A stretch of DNA of 64,000 nt from Lanius collurio (taxonomy: Eukaryota > Chordata > Aves > Passeriformes > Laniidae), in contig JACBWW010000016.1 of the NCBI GenBank assembly GCA_020086605.1, positions 2,545,510 through 2,609,509 on the forward strand. The letters run 5' to 3'. The stretch's first letter is position 1. The number at the start of each line of letters is the position of its first letter. Both the position numbers and the translations under genes were made by a program. Below the pieces are notes generated by a model. That model was given only the letters and a program-made list of their open reading frames with translations, made no database searches and was not told where the DNA came from. Shown in pieces: positions 1 through 12,083 of the stretch.

Positions 1-1653
1 TTCACTGTGTGGTAACACGAAAGCTCAGCCCTCACAAATCCCAGCTACTGCAGCGACTTGTGTGTGTTCTGAAATCCAGATCCTCAGCAGGTATAAATAA
101 AGGGTAAAGCAAAATAAAATGCACTCACACCAGGTCAGAGTTCTGTAGCAGAATGTCACTTTCATAGGAAAGGAGGTAACATAGTGGCAAGTCAAATAAT
201 GCAAAGTTTTCATACAGTAATTTTTTTTCAAACTCAGGCAAAAGCTGTGATCAGATTTTGGGGGAAAAGTTTGAATTTTCTACTTGAAAGAGTCTCATAA
301 AATGCCATTTGATATTATCAAACATGTATCCTGGGATGTACCATTTAGGCCAGAGTTTCATCACAGTTAGAATCTCTGTACCCAGCCTTTGTACATATTC
401 ATGTTTCTGCAATATTTCCTACACTAAGCACAGAGAATTTGTGGTATTTTCTCATAGAGTAAAACACACAGGAACATTATTAGGTATAATGCAAAGTTAC
501 ATGAATTTTAACTAAAGACACTGCATAATTAAATGTATAATTAAAGTGTAGCCATTGCCTATTTTAAGAGGAACGTAAAAATACCTATTTAATTTCTTTG
601 GGTTACATTTTTCTTATTCTGTGAATAGAGAACCTGTCTGTTCTCTATTTTTAAGTTATGCTGTACATATCAGCTTATCAAATACATATATTCTAATTTT
701 TTGCAACTAAATGAGCAGCAACAAAGAGCCAAGAAAGCTATTTTAACACAATGTGTATCCCTAAGTACCAGGTCATGTCTATATATATGTATATAAAATA
801 TTCCTACTTTTATTTATAAATAGTCATGGTATAACAACTTTGTTACTAAGCTTTGTTCTAATATTTTTTTTGCCTTTTATTTTGAAAATGTATCTGAAAA
901 TTAGCAGCTCTTGGACTCAGGCAGAGTAACTTTCAGTTCTAGTAGTCATTAATATAATCTCTATAGGTTATAGAAGGGGAAGGAGAAATCTCCCTTTTTA
1001 TTTCTTTACTGTCAAAGACAGACATATTTTTTTTCTAGTCAGCACACACAGTCATTCTGTCCTTTTCTTTCATAGCTGATGCAGACATCCCTTGAAGCTT
1101 GGGGCAGTTCCTAAAAATATTACATTGGTTCAGTTTAGCAAGGGGCTGCAGAATTTAGTTGTAACAGTGACTTTTATATTAAGTTGCTTCTCATGGAATT
1201 TAAGCTTTCTCCCTTCCCCTCTCCCTTCTGTAAGTGGTGAAGAAGAGCTGCAGTTCCTGAGGATGGGACTTTGTGTTCATTGTTAATTTGGGGTGTTATA
1301 TGAAGTGCTGGATCTGCAGGTTTCCCTGTCTACTTTACTCAATTTCAATAAATCTGATCTGCTTAAAGAGTTGTCAGGATTCGATTTATCATCGGTACAT
1401 GGATGAGGAAGATGTGAAGACTTCACCCAAGGTTCAGTTCTAGCTGCAATCACTGCCATGTGAATCAAATTGTTACTGTGCACAGAGATCCAAACTCACC
1501 AGGAAATGCTGCTGAGCCACAATCCCAAGCTTTTTACCTTTACCTGGGGAATGGAAACACATTTGTAACAATGATCCTTGCTGGTTTATTCCGTCACCCT
1601 CCCCTGATCTCAAAACATTGGGCACGTGCTCTGACAGTCAGAACCTGGGCACA
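1..1653. other. Intergenic, no gene seen
   Basis: AT-rich DNA with only short chance reading frames. No exon of RGS18, the expected upstream neighbour in mammals, could be recognised. Confidence 0.6.
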
Positions 1654-1850
1654 GGGGTTTTTTCACTGAAGGAATGGTCAGGCACCAGAATGAGTCTCCC
1701 AGGGAGGTGGTGGAGTCACCATCTCTGGAAGAGTTCAAGAGGCCTCTGGCTGTGGTACTTGGGACATGGTTTAGGGGTGGTTGTGGTGGGGGAAGGTTCA
1801 TGGTTGGACTACATCTTGAAGGTCTCTTCCAACCCTGAGGATTCTGTGAT
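1654..1850 (+). mobile_element. CR1 LINE 3' fragment
   Basis: Sense-oriented CR1 tail. It includes CCCAGGGAGGTGGTGGAGTC, a CTGGAAGAGTTCAAGAGGC segment, GGACATGGTTTAG, and the near-terminal TTGAAGGTCTCTTCCAACCC followed by GATTCTGTGAT. It is diverged and 5' truncated, as most genomic CR1 copies are. Confidence 0.9.
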
Positions 1851-4800
1851 GAGGGGATCTCCAATATCACCAACTATGTCTGAATGCTGCTTCTCAGCTA
1901 TTTAAAATATGAATGTTCCCGTGTCATGCATTAGGATCTCTGTTGGAGGAAGGGAACAGATTTGAGAGCAGCCCCACCTGGGTGTTAACTGTGGGTTTGT
2001 TTCCACACAGACATAATACCTACACACTTGCAGCTAAATTCTGCCCCAGTGAGCTTATGTCCCTGCCTATCAGTGGAGAATCCGTATCTTGGATGGATTG
2101 CCATGAAGGAAAGAACTGAAAAAAAAAAATACAAGTATTTCATACTGTTCCAAAATCCAACCACATGACAAATATAGTACCCTGAGTAAGAAGTTTTCTT
2201 GCTAGCAAAAGCCCAGCTATTAGTCAGAAGGGTCTGCAATGATAAATAAAAGTCAGCAGGCGCCCTTTATTTCATTTCACAGACACATGGAAAATTTTGC
2301 TTATCTCCAGGGAGGCGTTCCTCAAACCCATCAGTCTGCGGTACTGACATTGCTAGTCCCTCTTGTGAATTTTATAGTGAAAACAAACAAATAAGATATT
2401 CCTGGTAGCTCTTTATGCATGTGTGTTTGCCAAAGATAATTATGAACCCTAGCTGAATTTACAGCAGACTAACGCCATGGGAACTACTGTAAAAAGAAAG
2501 TCAAGATAAACTCAGAGAAAGGAAGGCAAAGGACACAAAGATAAAACAAAATGGCATAATTATCTGGCAAAAGGGTTTTTTCTGGAAGAGGCTCCTTTTG
2601 GTGAAAGAAAATGAGCACTCTAGTATTTAGTGGTCTACTGGAGCCTGGAAGATGAGCTAGGCATGGATTTAGTACAAGTCTGTGATGCTGCTCCAGCACT
2701 GATCAGAGCCAGGGCTGGCTGTGCACAGATGTATTTACAGCACAAACGTTTGGGTAGTACCAGAGAACACAGTCATGCTTCTCTAGTTTTGGCAGAATCA
2801 GTGCCATAGTTATGCAAATCCTGTCGTTGAGCTGCCCTAATGCAAATAATACATATACAAAGCCTGTTGGGCAAGTACTTTTATTGGGGATTGTTTTGTG
2901 TAGCAGCTTTTTATATTGATATGTGCCATCCAGCATTTGGGAAGAGCTTCCAAAATATTCCTCCAGACAAGAAAATAACTTATCCTGCTCAAACACTGCA
3001 CTTTACTCCTTACATCAGTGAAGTCTCAAGACACAAAGTATGAGGGAAACAATCTGCTGACTTGTGTGGCACAAGGGTTTGCCTCCTGTTTCAACACTTC
3101 GTCTAATTAGATACTTCAAACTGGCTGAATTATGATGGAAATACACATGACCACATATTTTCTTCAGGTTGTGGATTTGTTACTGAACAAAAGAAAATTG
3201 GATTGATTTTTCAACTGACAAGAAGCAAGAATGAAATCTAAGATAAAGAACCTCAAAGAAGAAGACAGATTTCCATCTTAGGGTGAAGCAGGCAATCAAT
3301 AACACGCCTTTACATGCCACAACTTTTGAGTGACTCAAAAACAGCAGATAATTTTCCTCTCCTTTTGTCCTCAGCTGCTCAGCCTGCCTTAATTAACTAC
3401 TGCTTTGAATGCAGTTCCCTCTCCTTTCCACACATGCTGCCAAAGGCCTCAGCTGAGAAAAAAATTGCAGAAAATCATCTTCCTCTCATCAGTGATTCAT
3501 ATGCTCATGAACTTATGCCTTGCTCAGCTGCCTATCCCAGATCCCACTCTGTTCTTTGCATTTTAGTCAAATGCCTCAATCAAATACCCTTTGAGCTCCC
3601 ATGTGGCTCTGTGCCAAAGACAAAAATGTATTTCCTCTATCTACCACCCAAACTTGCTTCCATTTTTACTTTTTTTCTTGCTAATGTGTTGCTATCTTCC
3701 ATTTGTTGCACTCTGATCACTTAGGGCTGGTCTCATGAAAGCTCCCTCCAGTTTTATACCAAAGCTTCTCTCTCTCCTAAATTGAATCTGTTTGCGTAAC
3801 CTCCTCCTAATTCTCCCTTATGTGTCACAGGAAGTTATCCAGACTCCGAGATTTACAACCCAGCCTCTACCATTGCCTTCTCCATGAAAGGTAACTAAAA
3901 TTAACTAGCAAGAAACACAATCCTACAGCAGCCATTTGAGATTTTTCAAACAGGACAGAAGATAAGGCTGAAGCCTAAAAAAGAGCAACTCTGAACTCTC
4001 ATTTCTTCACCATAATATTTACTTACAATTAAGACATTGTTGTTTCTTCACAACTTCCTGGTTTCATTTTAAATTTCTACAGCTAATGCTATTCTGGTTT
4101 TTCCTGGTGGCACATTTTCTTGAGAATTGTTTCCAGTTCTTTTCCAATGCAGGTTTTTGACTGCACAGTAGTTGGAAATCCTGTATATGAGGAGCCCAGA
4201 GTGCTGTAAAACATTTTGACAGATTGTTCTTGAAATCAAAACATTTCACCTTAAGGGCATAGTTTGCTTGGGTGGAAAATAACAGCTCATTTTCTTATGC
4301 AAAACAACTCTGTGGCATACTGGAGACACACAAAGTTATTCACATGGAAAAATACCAATTATTTTGTGAGTTGCCCATGCTGTGCAGTGCTGTGGGAAGG
4401 TGAGCATTTACATAGTGCTGTGATTAAGGTGTATTTGCATCCCCCTGTGACAGGCGTTTCCATGTCCCTAGGATGCCAGCAGTGCTTGGATCATGTTGGC
4501 TTCTCCCAACATAAGGGATGCACTCGAGTCCCTGTGGGCTTTGATTGCTCGGGGCAGCTCCACCACAGCTCAGTGACATTTTGTTCTGCTGAGGCTACCT
4601 CAGCAGGACAGCACCATCCTAGCAAATCTTGGCATGGAATGGAATTAACAGAGGCCAAGTGCTGAAGAGCCTTCACACACTGAACCTGACCCAGGGAAAC
4701 ACCAAGACATCCACTGGAGAGTGTGAGCTCTTCTCACTGTGTGCTCAGGTGAGTACAAGGCAGCCCTTTTAGGAACATACATAAAAGGAAATGATTTCCC

Positions 4801-7660
4801 TGGTTAATAAACCAATGGTTTGAACATGTACTATTGCTTCAGACTGTCTGTTGTGGTTTGTATCTAGGTCAGAGGAACAAAAAATGACAGGCCTCACACC
4901 CCTCAACAGCCAATAGCTTTTCATAAAGGAAGATAACTCAGCAAAACTAATGCCTCAAGATAATTAAAGGATAAAAGGTGAGCATCAGTAAAAGTCAAGC
5001 TGTGAGCCTAAAAGTTCTGAAGATTTAAATATTTAATAAATCAGTGGTCCTTAGCAAGTAATATTGGCAAAGCTGGGAATGTTTAGTCAGATCCACATTC
5101 CCTTTCCTGCAGTTCTAGCTCTCCTGTGTTATCAAAGACAGAGGACTCAAAAATCCATAGCCCAGTCCTGAGAGTTACTGACGTGTTAAGCCAGAAGCCT
5201 GACAGAAAAAGTGAAAAATACCCTGCAATTAGCTGAGCAGTGAGGGCCTGAGTGACTCTGCAAACCCAGTCCCAGCTGTGAGTGAACTGAAGCTGCAGCA
5301 ATGTGTCTCAGCTGGGTCCAGCAGTGTCAGCTGGGTCCAGATTCACAAAAACTTTAGCACTAATTCTACATGCAATTTCCAGCCCATCTCTGCTACATAT
5401 TCCTATTTCCTTTTGTTTGATACTGTTTATTATGAATAGCCAATACACTTGCACAAGCAGCTGATGCATTTGTTTTAATACTGAGATCAGTTTTTCTCCT
5501 TATGACATTTCAGTGAAATATCAGAGGTTCTCTCCAGACACTATTAAGTTCCAAGCAGAGAAAGTACAGAGAAATACAACCAGCTGGTTTCTGTGGGAAG
5601 AAGTGGCTGTGCCTAACTTTGGTTAGTGAATTTATTGTTATTGCCCCAGAACAAATATCACAACAACTCTGGTACCTGCTGTGTACCTGAAATATTTTCA
5701 GCTTGCACAGACTGAGCAGTCACTGACAGAATGTTGTACAGTGGTGAGAATCCCTCATAGCTTCTTTGTGGTTTTGTGAATTGGGAGCAGTACCCCATAA
5801 AATGCAAAAGCAATCAGACTGCATCCATCCAGTAACTGTGTGTGCTAGAACACTCCTGGGTTTTAGCATAGCTCTGTGGCTGCTAAGAACTGACTTGAAA
5901 AATATCCATCAGCCCTGAAAAATCTTTAAGAGGCGTTCATTTTGCATCATTCAGACATCAGGCTATTAGACAGAAATTTTAAAAATGCATGTGTGGCACC
6001 ATTTGGGATTTTGTTTTGAAATAAATGTGTATCATCTGATGATATTGAGAAAAAATAGGCATAGATCTTGCAACCCTCGCTCTCATAGCCAAATTAAGTT
6101 AATTTACCATCACAGTTCTAAGGTGGGTAAATAGTAGAACTTCTAGGATTAGACATGGGAAATGAATAGAGCCAGCCAAGAACTACGAGTTGCCTAATTT
6201 GGTGTCACCTCTGCCCTCACAACTGCACTGACTTTTCTAGCATGACACTTAGGAAATTCAGGTTGTACCTATTTACACTCTTCCAGGCCAGAAGCTCTCA
6301 GAGAAATATTGGCTGGATTTTGTACTATGTTAATTCCCCTTTACCAAAGCTCAAGCCTGGGTCTGAATTAGGCACAAAGGATTTGATGCAAATGCAGATG
6401 CTGAAGTTAGTCTCACTGGCACAATGCAGGAAAGGCTTTTGGTGCTGTCTGGCACACAGTATGTATTCTGGAGATAAGAGAAAATAACCAACGAAACAAA
6501 GTAAGAATCACAGCAAAAAATCAGAACTGATTATGTTAATTAACATTTCTGTTCTTCTGCTATAATGTTAGAAGCAAGCAGATGCAAAACTAAGGAATTA
6601 CAGAAAGAATTCGTATCTTGCTGCTCGGAATTGTTTTTAGTAACACATGGAACTGAAAGGGTTATCATGGGTCATCATTTCTAGTTTTCTACTAACAAAG
6701 ACAACAAACTAAAATAATCTCATAAATATATAAAGCTCTATCTTCAAAGTACAGAGGAATAGAGAAGGCAAAAAATTCTACTGGAAGACTGTAAAAACCA
6801 ACATTTTGTGAAGCCTTGTTCTGGTTTTCAGCCTGAATTTGTTTCCTGGCTGTTTATGTATGTTTTTTCTTTTGTCAGTATAACCATTATGCTAAAATAA
6901 TTATTTTTTCTCACTGGGTTACCTCTCTGTATTCAGAGGACAATCATAGCTCCTCTCTGCTTTCATCTTAGAGACAAACTGGTCTTTTACTCTTCTTCTG
7001 CAAGACAGTTCAGTTCTCCTGCTTGTCCCAGTAATGCACCTCTCCATACCTGTTTCCATCTGATTTCATCTTTCTGGAGCACAATTGACCAGATTCACTG
7101 TTTTTTGTCCCATGTGAAGTACATCAAATTGATTGGCCTGAAACTTATTTTACAGATCTACAAAAGGTAAGGATAAGGAATAACCTCTTACCATTGCTAA
7201 GGGTGAAACACGGCATGTGGTGCTTCAGTTTTTATTTCTGACCTTAGAAGACAGATGTGGCTAAAATATGAAAGATCTCAGGCAGGCAGGAAGCAGCTTT
7301 GTTGGGACTGTATCATAGATGAAAATCAAACAGGACCTATACTCCTAAGACTGCTCTACTAAGTGTAAAATATTTTAACTGAGAAGATAAAAATCCCTTG
7401 GGTGTGCAGGTTGGGATCCCAGTTCCTGAATCACTGGAATTTTATGTCAAGTGGAAACACTGAGAACCAGGAATCTGGGTAATGTGAGTAAAGGATTTGG
7501 CCTCAGGACAAGATTTGGAGAGAGTCAAGAAATCAATCAGTAAAGCCTGCTTGTTCAGGAGAGCGGGGGACAGCAAGGGTTATACAGAGGAAGCAAAGAG
7601 CTGGGGATGAAAGAACAATTATCAAGAGAAGAGACAAATTAAATAGACTTGCACCTGACT
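1851..7660. other. Intergenic, no gene seen
   Basis: Unique-looking AT-rich DNA upstream of RGS21. Open frames up to about 136 codons (for example 3314-3724 plus) have no recognisable domain and no exon-like borders. Undetected 5'UTR exons of RGS21 may lie here. Confidence 0.6.
5308..5340 (+). repeat. Short direct repeat (14 bp, period 19)
   Basis: TCAGCTGGGTCCAG occurs at 5308-5321 and again at 5327-5340. A minor local duplication in intergenic DNA. Confidence 0.85.
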
Positions 7661-7815
7661 ACAATCCCTTCTCAGGCAGTTGAAAAGAGCAACAAGGTCC
7701 CCTCTGGGGCTTTTCTGCAGGCTAAACACTGCCAGCTCCCTCAGCTGCTCCTCACCAGACCTGTGCTCCAGCTCCTTCTCTGGACTCGCTCCACCACCCG
7801 TGACCCTGGGCAGGA
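7661..7815 (-). mobile_element. CR1 LINE fragment, antisense
   Basis: Reverse-strand CR1 sequence recognisable from GAGCAACAAGGTCCCCTCTG, the GGCTAAACACTGCCAGCTCC segment, CTCAGCTGCTCCTCACCAGA and TCTCTGGACTCGCTCCA. It corresponds to the end of the CR1 reverse-transcriptase frame. It ends about 260 bp upstream of RGS21 exon 1. Confidence 0.88.
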
Positions 7816-7965
7816 ATGCATTGCCATTGCCCCCAGTCCCTTTGTGTTAGGCCACTGCTAGGTGTGAATGGCACTGTTAAAATATAGGCCATGTTTTTGA
7901 AAGAAATAATTTTAAAGACGATGTTGAAACCATTTTGTCAATGTGTGTTGTCGAGTTTGGTTACT

Positions 7966-7971
7966 CACGTG
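7966..7971. promoter_or_regulatory. E-box (CACGTG) upstream of RGS21 exon 1
   Basis: A perfect palindromic CACGTG lies about 100 bp upstream of the RGS21 start codon in an otherwise CpG-poor tract. No convincing TATA box is visible nearby. A regulatory role is inference from position only. Confidence 0.25.
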
Positions 7972-8073
7972 CTAACTGTACTGTTCCTGCTGTCACGTTA
8001 CCTTCAGCTTGAAGATCAGTCAGAAACTCTGCCTTCCCTGTGACAGTCAGACAAACACGCAGTGGAACAAAAA

Positions 8074-8084
8074 ATGCCTGTGAA
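8074..8084 (+). CDS. RGS21: RGS21 coding exon 1 (MPVK; Lys codon split by the intron)
   Basis: ATG CCT GTG AA is followed at 8085 by a strong GTGAGT donor. It encodes MPV and the first two bases of Lys4, completed by the G that opens exon 2, so phase is correct. The start has A at -3 and lies in an A-run. Human RGS21 also begins MPVK but continues CCFYR before the same junction. If the donor were not used, the frame would meet TGA immediately after AAG. The match is short, so confidence rests on the MPVK identity, the phase and the donor. Confidence 0.65.
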
Positions 8085-10609
8085 GTGAGTTGCTGTTTAT
8101 GGCTATTTTAATTGTAGGAGATTTATGTGACGGGATGACCAAGGTTGAATAATCCGTACAGCTTTATTTTCCTTCCCCTTTTGAACGGGACATGACCATT
8201 TTGATTCCTTGTTATCAATTCTGCTTGCCATTCCCATTCAAGTAAATCCCACGTGGTCAGTGAGATCATTCTCTGGGTGGTGAGTAAATATTAAAACAAC
8301 TAATATTGCCCGTAACAACAAGAAGCAGGTCTGCCTTATCCCAGTCCTTCATTTTGCTTTTTTGCTTGACAAGAAAGCTAGTAAACATTTATTAAAAATC
8401 CTGAAAATTTGTTATATATTTGATAGATGTTTCTTATTGTTGCTACAACAAATTCTCTGCTGATTAATTCCATCATCACAGGATGTCTCACAAAGTACAA
8501 CATAATGCTATGTTTAGTTTTCATTTGTGTTTTCACAGACTTAATATATTTGCACTCCAGTTTCCCTCATGTGTGTGTTTATATATACTTATAAATATGC
8601 ACTGTTTTTTTCTTGCTTAAATATGATTTTTGCATGCTGGATAAAGATAAATTGAGAGCTACAAAAAAACTTGCCTTTTTAAGGTGTCAGTGCCACTATC
8701 CCATGTAATAATTATAACTACAGTCATGACACTGACACTGTCATATGATCTCTTCATAAATTTGCAATAAGAAAATATCATTTCTGGTGATGCTGAGAAG
8801 TGGTGGTGGAACACAGCTCTCAAACTAACCTGTGTAATTCAGAGGGCAGGGTTTTGATAGCTGAGCTCGCAGAGCCCCCTTAGGAATATCAAATATTTTT
8901 TACAGAACTTGAGCATGCTTGGGATTTTTTTTGTGTTGAATTGGTTTTTTTTTAAGAAAATTGTCAGTATTATAAAGAATGAAGTGTTTGCCCTCATGTC
9001 TAGCAGAAGCCTGCAGCAAGCTGCAGAGGAAGAACCCAAACTATGAATTTACTCAATTATTTATACTACTGAGAAGCTAGTATGAGGCCCATGTTTCCTA
9101 CCAGTGTTAGCTTGATAACATTTTAGACAATTCCAGTCATTCCAAGCAAAAAGTGTCATACAAATTAATGCTTAATGCTTTGGAACTCGAGAAGAAATTC
9201 AGCACACACTCTAGAACTCTGTCTCCCCTATGCTTTATTAGATCTCCACCATCTGCAAGCATTATGAGTATTTCCAGGATGAATAATGAAGTCAGCAGTG
9301 TCAAACATTTCTGTTTTCAGTGGGGAGGGCAGGATGACTGGCTCCCCTCGCTCTCCCCAGCAGCCACACCACGGGCTCTCAGCCACCCCAGGCTGCACAG
9401 GGCAAAGATCACAATGCTATTTTCAAGAGTAGATGTTGTTTCCACAGGTCAGATGCTGGGGAAACCATGGCCTGGTCTGAGTCTGTGGATAAAGTACTAG
9501 CCAATAAAGGTAAGAAGTGATGGGAAAATAGATGTGTTTTTAAAACTTGTGCCATCCTGTTTGCAAACGTTTCTGCCAGGTTTTCACGCTGCTCTCCAGT
9601 TCAGCTCCCCACATGCACTGAACCAACCAGAGCTGCTGTCCTGAAAGGTTTGTCCAAGCTGCAAACACCTTCTCATGGGCAGGCAGAAATGCTCTGAAAT
9701 AGATTTTATTAAGGCAACTGCTAAATTCCCCTTGTAATGGTTTCATTTTTCATATATCTTTACATAAAAACCCAACATTTTCTTAGGTATTCCTGTTCCA
9801 AAGAAATATGTGTTGTGCAGTGACTTCCAGTCAAACAAAAACCGACATAGCTAAAGTCACTTTTTCTAGAAATGCCATTTCTACAGACCTGACACCACAA
9901 ACCACAGGCAACTTGGAGATTTCCTTGCCCCTGCCCCATTTCCCTGCAGTAACATTGTGGCGTGGACCCTGGGGCACCTCCACACTGTTCCTGGAAAGAA
10001 TTAACTTGATTAACACAATTAAATTTGGGTACTGTCAGCTTTATTTTCTCAGACCTTGTGATTTGGGTTAATTTTAAAACAGGTTTTTTCCAAACAAACC
10101 TTCATTTGTTTCATTTTTTCCCCTGCAAAGTGGAAAAAAAAAAAAAAACTAAAAAGAGGAACAAAGATGTAACAATGAGTCCATCTTTTATCCAAGTCTT
10201 AATCCTTCCTTGCAGGGAGATGGAAGCACCATTTAGGAGGGGAACCTCAGCTGTGCTGAGAGCACACCAACACAGTGTGACCTACATTTCTGCTTGCTTC
10301 TTAACCCAGGCATCAGCCTCAAATCTTTCATTTCCTGGCCACTACAAATCCTCTTGAAGACCAAAACCTCCAGGATCCCCTTTTAACAAATGTATCAGCA
10401 CTAAAGAGACCAAACTGCAGCAGGCAGCTGTTGGGAGAGATCCTTGGTTGGCAACTCACAGAAAAACTCCCTTAGTCCCCTTACCAGCACTATAATTTTA
10501 GCTCCTTTTTATTTCCCCTGCAGCAGCTTCTCAAACCTGACTGCTGGCTGACATGCAGAGCATGGCAGAGGCGTGGGTTACTCTGTACATACACAGCATA
10601 AACCTCAGT

Positions 10610-10646
<37 letters not shown>

Positions 10647-12008
10647 TAAAGGTCTCGTGATTCTCCCCACCCACCATCTCACACGTTTCCCCCAGAGAGC
10701 CTGGCAGCTTTTCGGATGTTTTTGAAGTCAGAGTTCAGCGAGGAGAATGTGGAGTTCTGGCTGGCCTGTGAGGACTTCAAGAAAACCAAATCCTCCACCA
10801 AGATTGCCTCAAAAGCCCGAAAGATTTATTCTGACTTCATACAAGCTGATGCTCCAAAGGAGGTAAAGAGTTTTTTCTCTGTGTGTTTCGGGTACTGAGC
10901 ATAGGGATGAAGGGGAAAGTTCAGATCCAGACCCAAGGAATGACAGAAAATACAACTCCACCTGGCTGTACCTCCCATTTTCGTGTCCATTATTTACCAG
11001 GTAGGAAACATTTTGTGGAACTCTGTGAAGCAAAGACATTGTGGTTTACACTCTCCATTCTTCACACTGGGAAGAAGTTTACCTCACCTTCTGAAATTTC
11101 TACCTAAGTTTTAAGGAAATTTATATTCAATATAATTTGTTTTCTCTAACCATTTTTCATAATGCAGTAAGCATTCTGTATTTTAGGTACCAGAGTACTG
11201 GTAGGTTTATGACTGCATTTTTTCTTTTGTATAGGTATTTTTTACATGACAATAATGCAAAAATTTCCATCACAGAATTCAGTTTTATCATTATGTCAAA
11301 AAGGCTTCCTGTGAAAGAACAAACTGTTTATTAATCTTGATTCATTTTCTGCACCTCAAACTTCTACACTGATGTTTCTGCCTTTGCTAGCAAAAGTGCT
11401 TTAGATGACCCCATGCCTTACATAAGATTGAAATCTACTTTATTCTTGTGAAGAACCAAAAAATCCTTACAAAATACATAGGGCCAAAATCTAAAATGAT
11501 GCTTAGTACCTTCACTTTCAATTCACTCTTTGATAATCAATACTTCCTAAGATTTGGGTTGGCAGAAGGATGAGATAATCAAAAGCAAGTTTTTCCCTTC
11601 TTTTTTTCAGTGATGCCATCTTATTAAGAGCCAAATAAAATGAAGAATTCAGTCTGCTAGAAAAGGAAGGGATGAGCTTCCTGTTTATTTGCATCAGCCA
11701 GGTTATCTGGGAGGAAATTCAAATGCAGATTGTGTCCTGTACACAAACAGACCTCAGCTTTCCAAGCAAACTGACACTGGTTTTGTGCTCCTTTCTTCCT
11801 ACAGATCAACATTGACTTCCACACCAAAAACGACATCTCTGAGAACATCTCTGAGCCCACCCTCAGCTGCTTTGATGCTGCCCAGAGGTCAATCTACAGC
11901 CTCATGGCAAAGGACTCTTTCCCCAGGTTTCTGAGGTCAGAAGTGTACAAGGAACTGGTAAAGAAGCACCAGGACAGAAATCAGAAGAGATGGCTCCCAT
12001 TTCTTTGA
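8074..12008 (+). CDS. RGS21: RGS21, regulator of G-protein signalling 21 (4 coding exons, predicted 147 aa)
   Basis: The spliced reading frame joins 8074-8084, 9448-9509, 10696-10862 and 11805-12008 (444 nt, 147 aa plus stop). RGS21 is a small R4-type RGS protein, little more than an RGS box, which accelerates GTP hydrolysis on Gi/Gq-class alpha subunits; in mammals it is associated with taste cells. Seen here: the RGS box covers about residues 13-140. The G-alpha-contact residues are kept: SEEN at 39-42, Asn82 in INID, and Asp117-Ser118 and Arg121 in KDSFPRF. The C-terminal WLPFL ending is the distinguishing feature of RGS21 among paralogues, as I recall the human protein. The second exon has the RGS21-like ETMAWSE segment. 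All introns begin GT and end AG. Exons 2-4 have the lengths implied by the 152-aa human protein, but exon 1 is 15 nt shorter, removing a CCFYR-like segment. RGS21 is first in the RGS21-RGS1-RGS13 array. Identity is secure; the N-terminus is less so. Confidence 0.93.
9448..9509 (+). CDS. RGS21: RGS21 coding exon 2 (62 nt)
   Basis: The exon lies between a TTTCCACAG acceptor and a GTAAGA donor. It encodes [20 protein letters not shown], the first helix of the RGS box. It aligns with human RGS21 at ETM-WSE---D--LAN. Its 62-nt length and 1+60+1 phase equal the corresponding exons of RGS1 and RGS13 in this window. Confidence 0.92.
10134..10148 (+). repeat. (A)15 homopolymer in RGS21 intron 2
   Basis: Fifteen consecutive A residues, about 0.5 kb before coding exon 3. 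Simple repeat without apparent function. Confidence 0.9.
10611..10643 (+). repeat. (CA)n microsatellite, 33 bp, in RGS21 intron 2
   Basis: Sixteen uninterrupted CA units plus one C, ending in CGTGTG-like sequence. It sits about 52 bp upstream of the acceptor of RGS21 coding exon 3, within the usual branch-point/polypyrimidine neighbourhood. Confidence 0.97.
10696..10862 (+). CDS. RGS21: RGS21 coding exon 3 (RGS-box core)
   Basis: This 167-nt exon follows a TTTCCCCCAG acceptor and ends in AAGGAG before GTAAAG. It encodes residues 26-80, including [19 protein letters not shown] and the [10 protein letters not shown] segment, the latter nearly identical to RGS21. Asn42 of SEEN and the FWLACE core are intact. 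An alternative acceptor two bases downstream (AG at 10696-10697) would break the phase. Confidence 0.96.
11805..12008 (+). CDS. RGS21: RGS21 last coding exon
   Basis: The acceptor is CCTACAG. The 204-nt exon encodes residues 81-147 and ends with TGA at 12006-12008. It holds INIDF, the SEPTL-CFDAAQ segment, the catalytic-support motif [10 protein letters not shown] and the C-terminal KRWLPFL. Human RGS21 ends KKWLPFL, which separates this gene from RGS2, RGS18 and RGS8. Confidence 0.97.
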   Translation: MNIDFHTKNDISENISEPTLSCFDAAQRSIYSLMAKDSFPRFLRSEVYKELVKKHQDRNQKRWLPFL

Positions 12009-12077
12009 GGAAAAAAACCAAGGCTTTATGAGTTGATAATGTCTCCCATTGCAGTTCAGTACAGATAATTATTAATT

Positions 12078-12083
12078 ATTAAA
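12078..12083 (+). promoter_or_regulatory. RGS21: Candidate RGS21 poly(A) signal (ATTAAA)
   Basis: ATTAAA lies 70 nt after the RGS21 stop codon. Canonical AATAAA hexamers follow at 12353-12358 and 12511-12516. Any of these could end the transcript; the sequence alone does not decide. The 3'UTR is AT-rich with no further reading frame. Confidence 0.35.

Noticed and set aside
3314..3724. 136-codon plus-strand frame
   Set aside because: No recognised domain, no exon-like borders and no good initiation context; length is compatible with chance.
6533..6546. 14-bp perfect palindrome ATGTTAATTAACAT
   Set aside because: It resembles an HNF1 site but lacks the central spacer of that motif, and palindromes of this type are expected in AT-rich DNA.
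1..8000. RGS18, expected upstream of RGS21 by synteny
   Set aside because: No exon encoding an RGS18-like RGS box was found on either strand; it probably lies to the left of the window.
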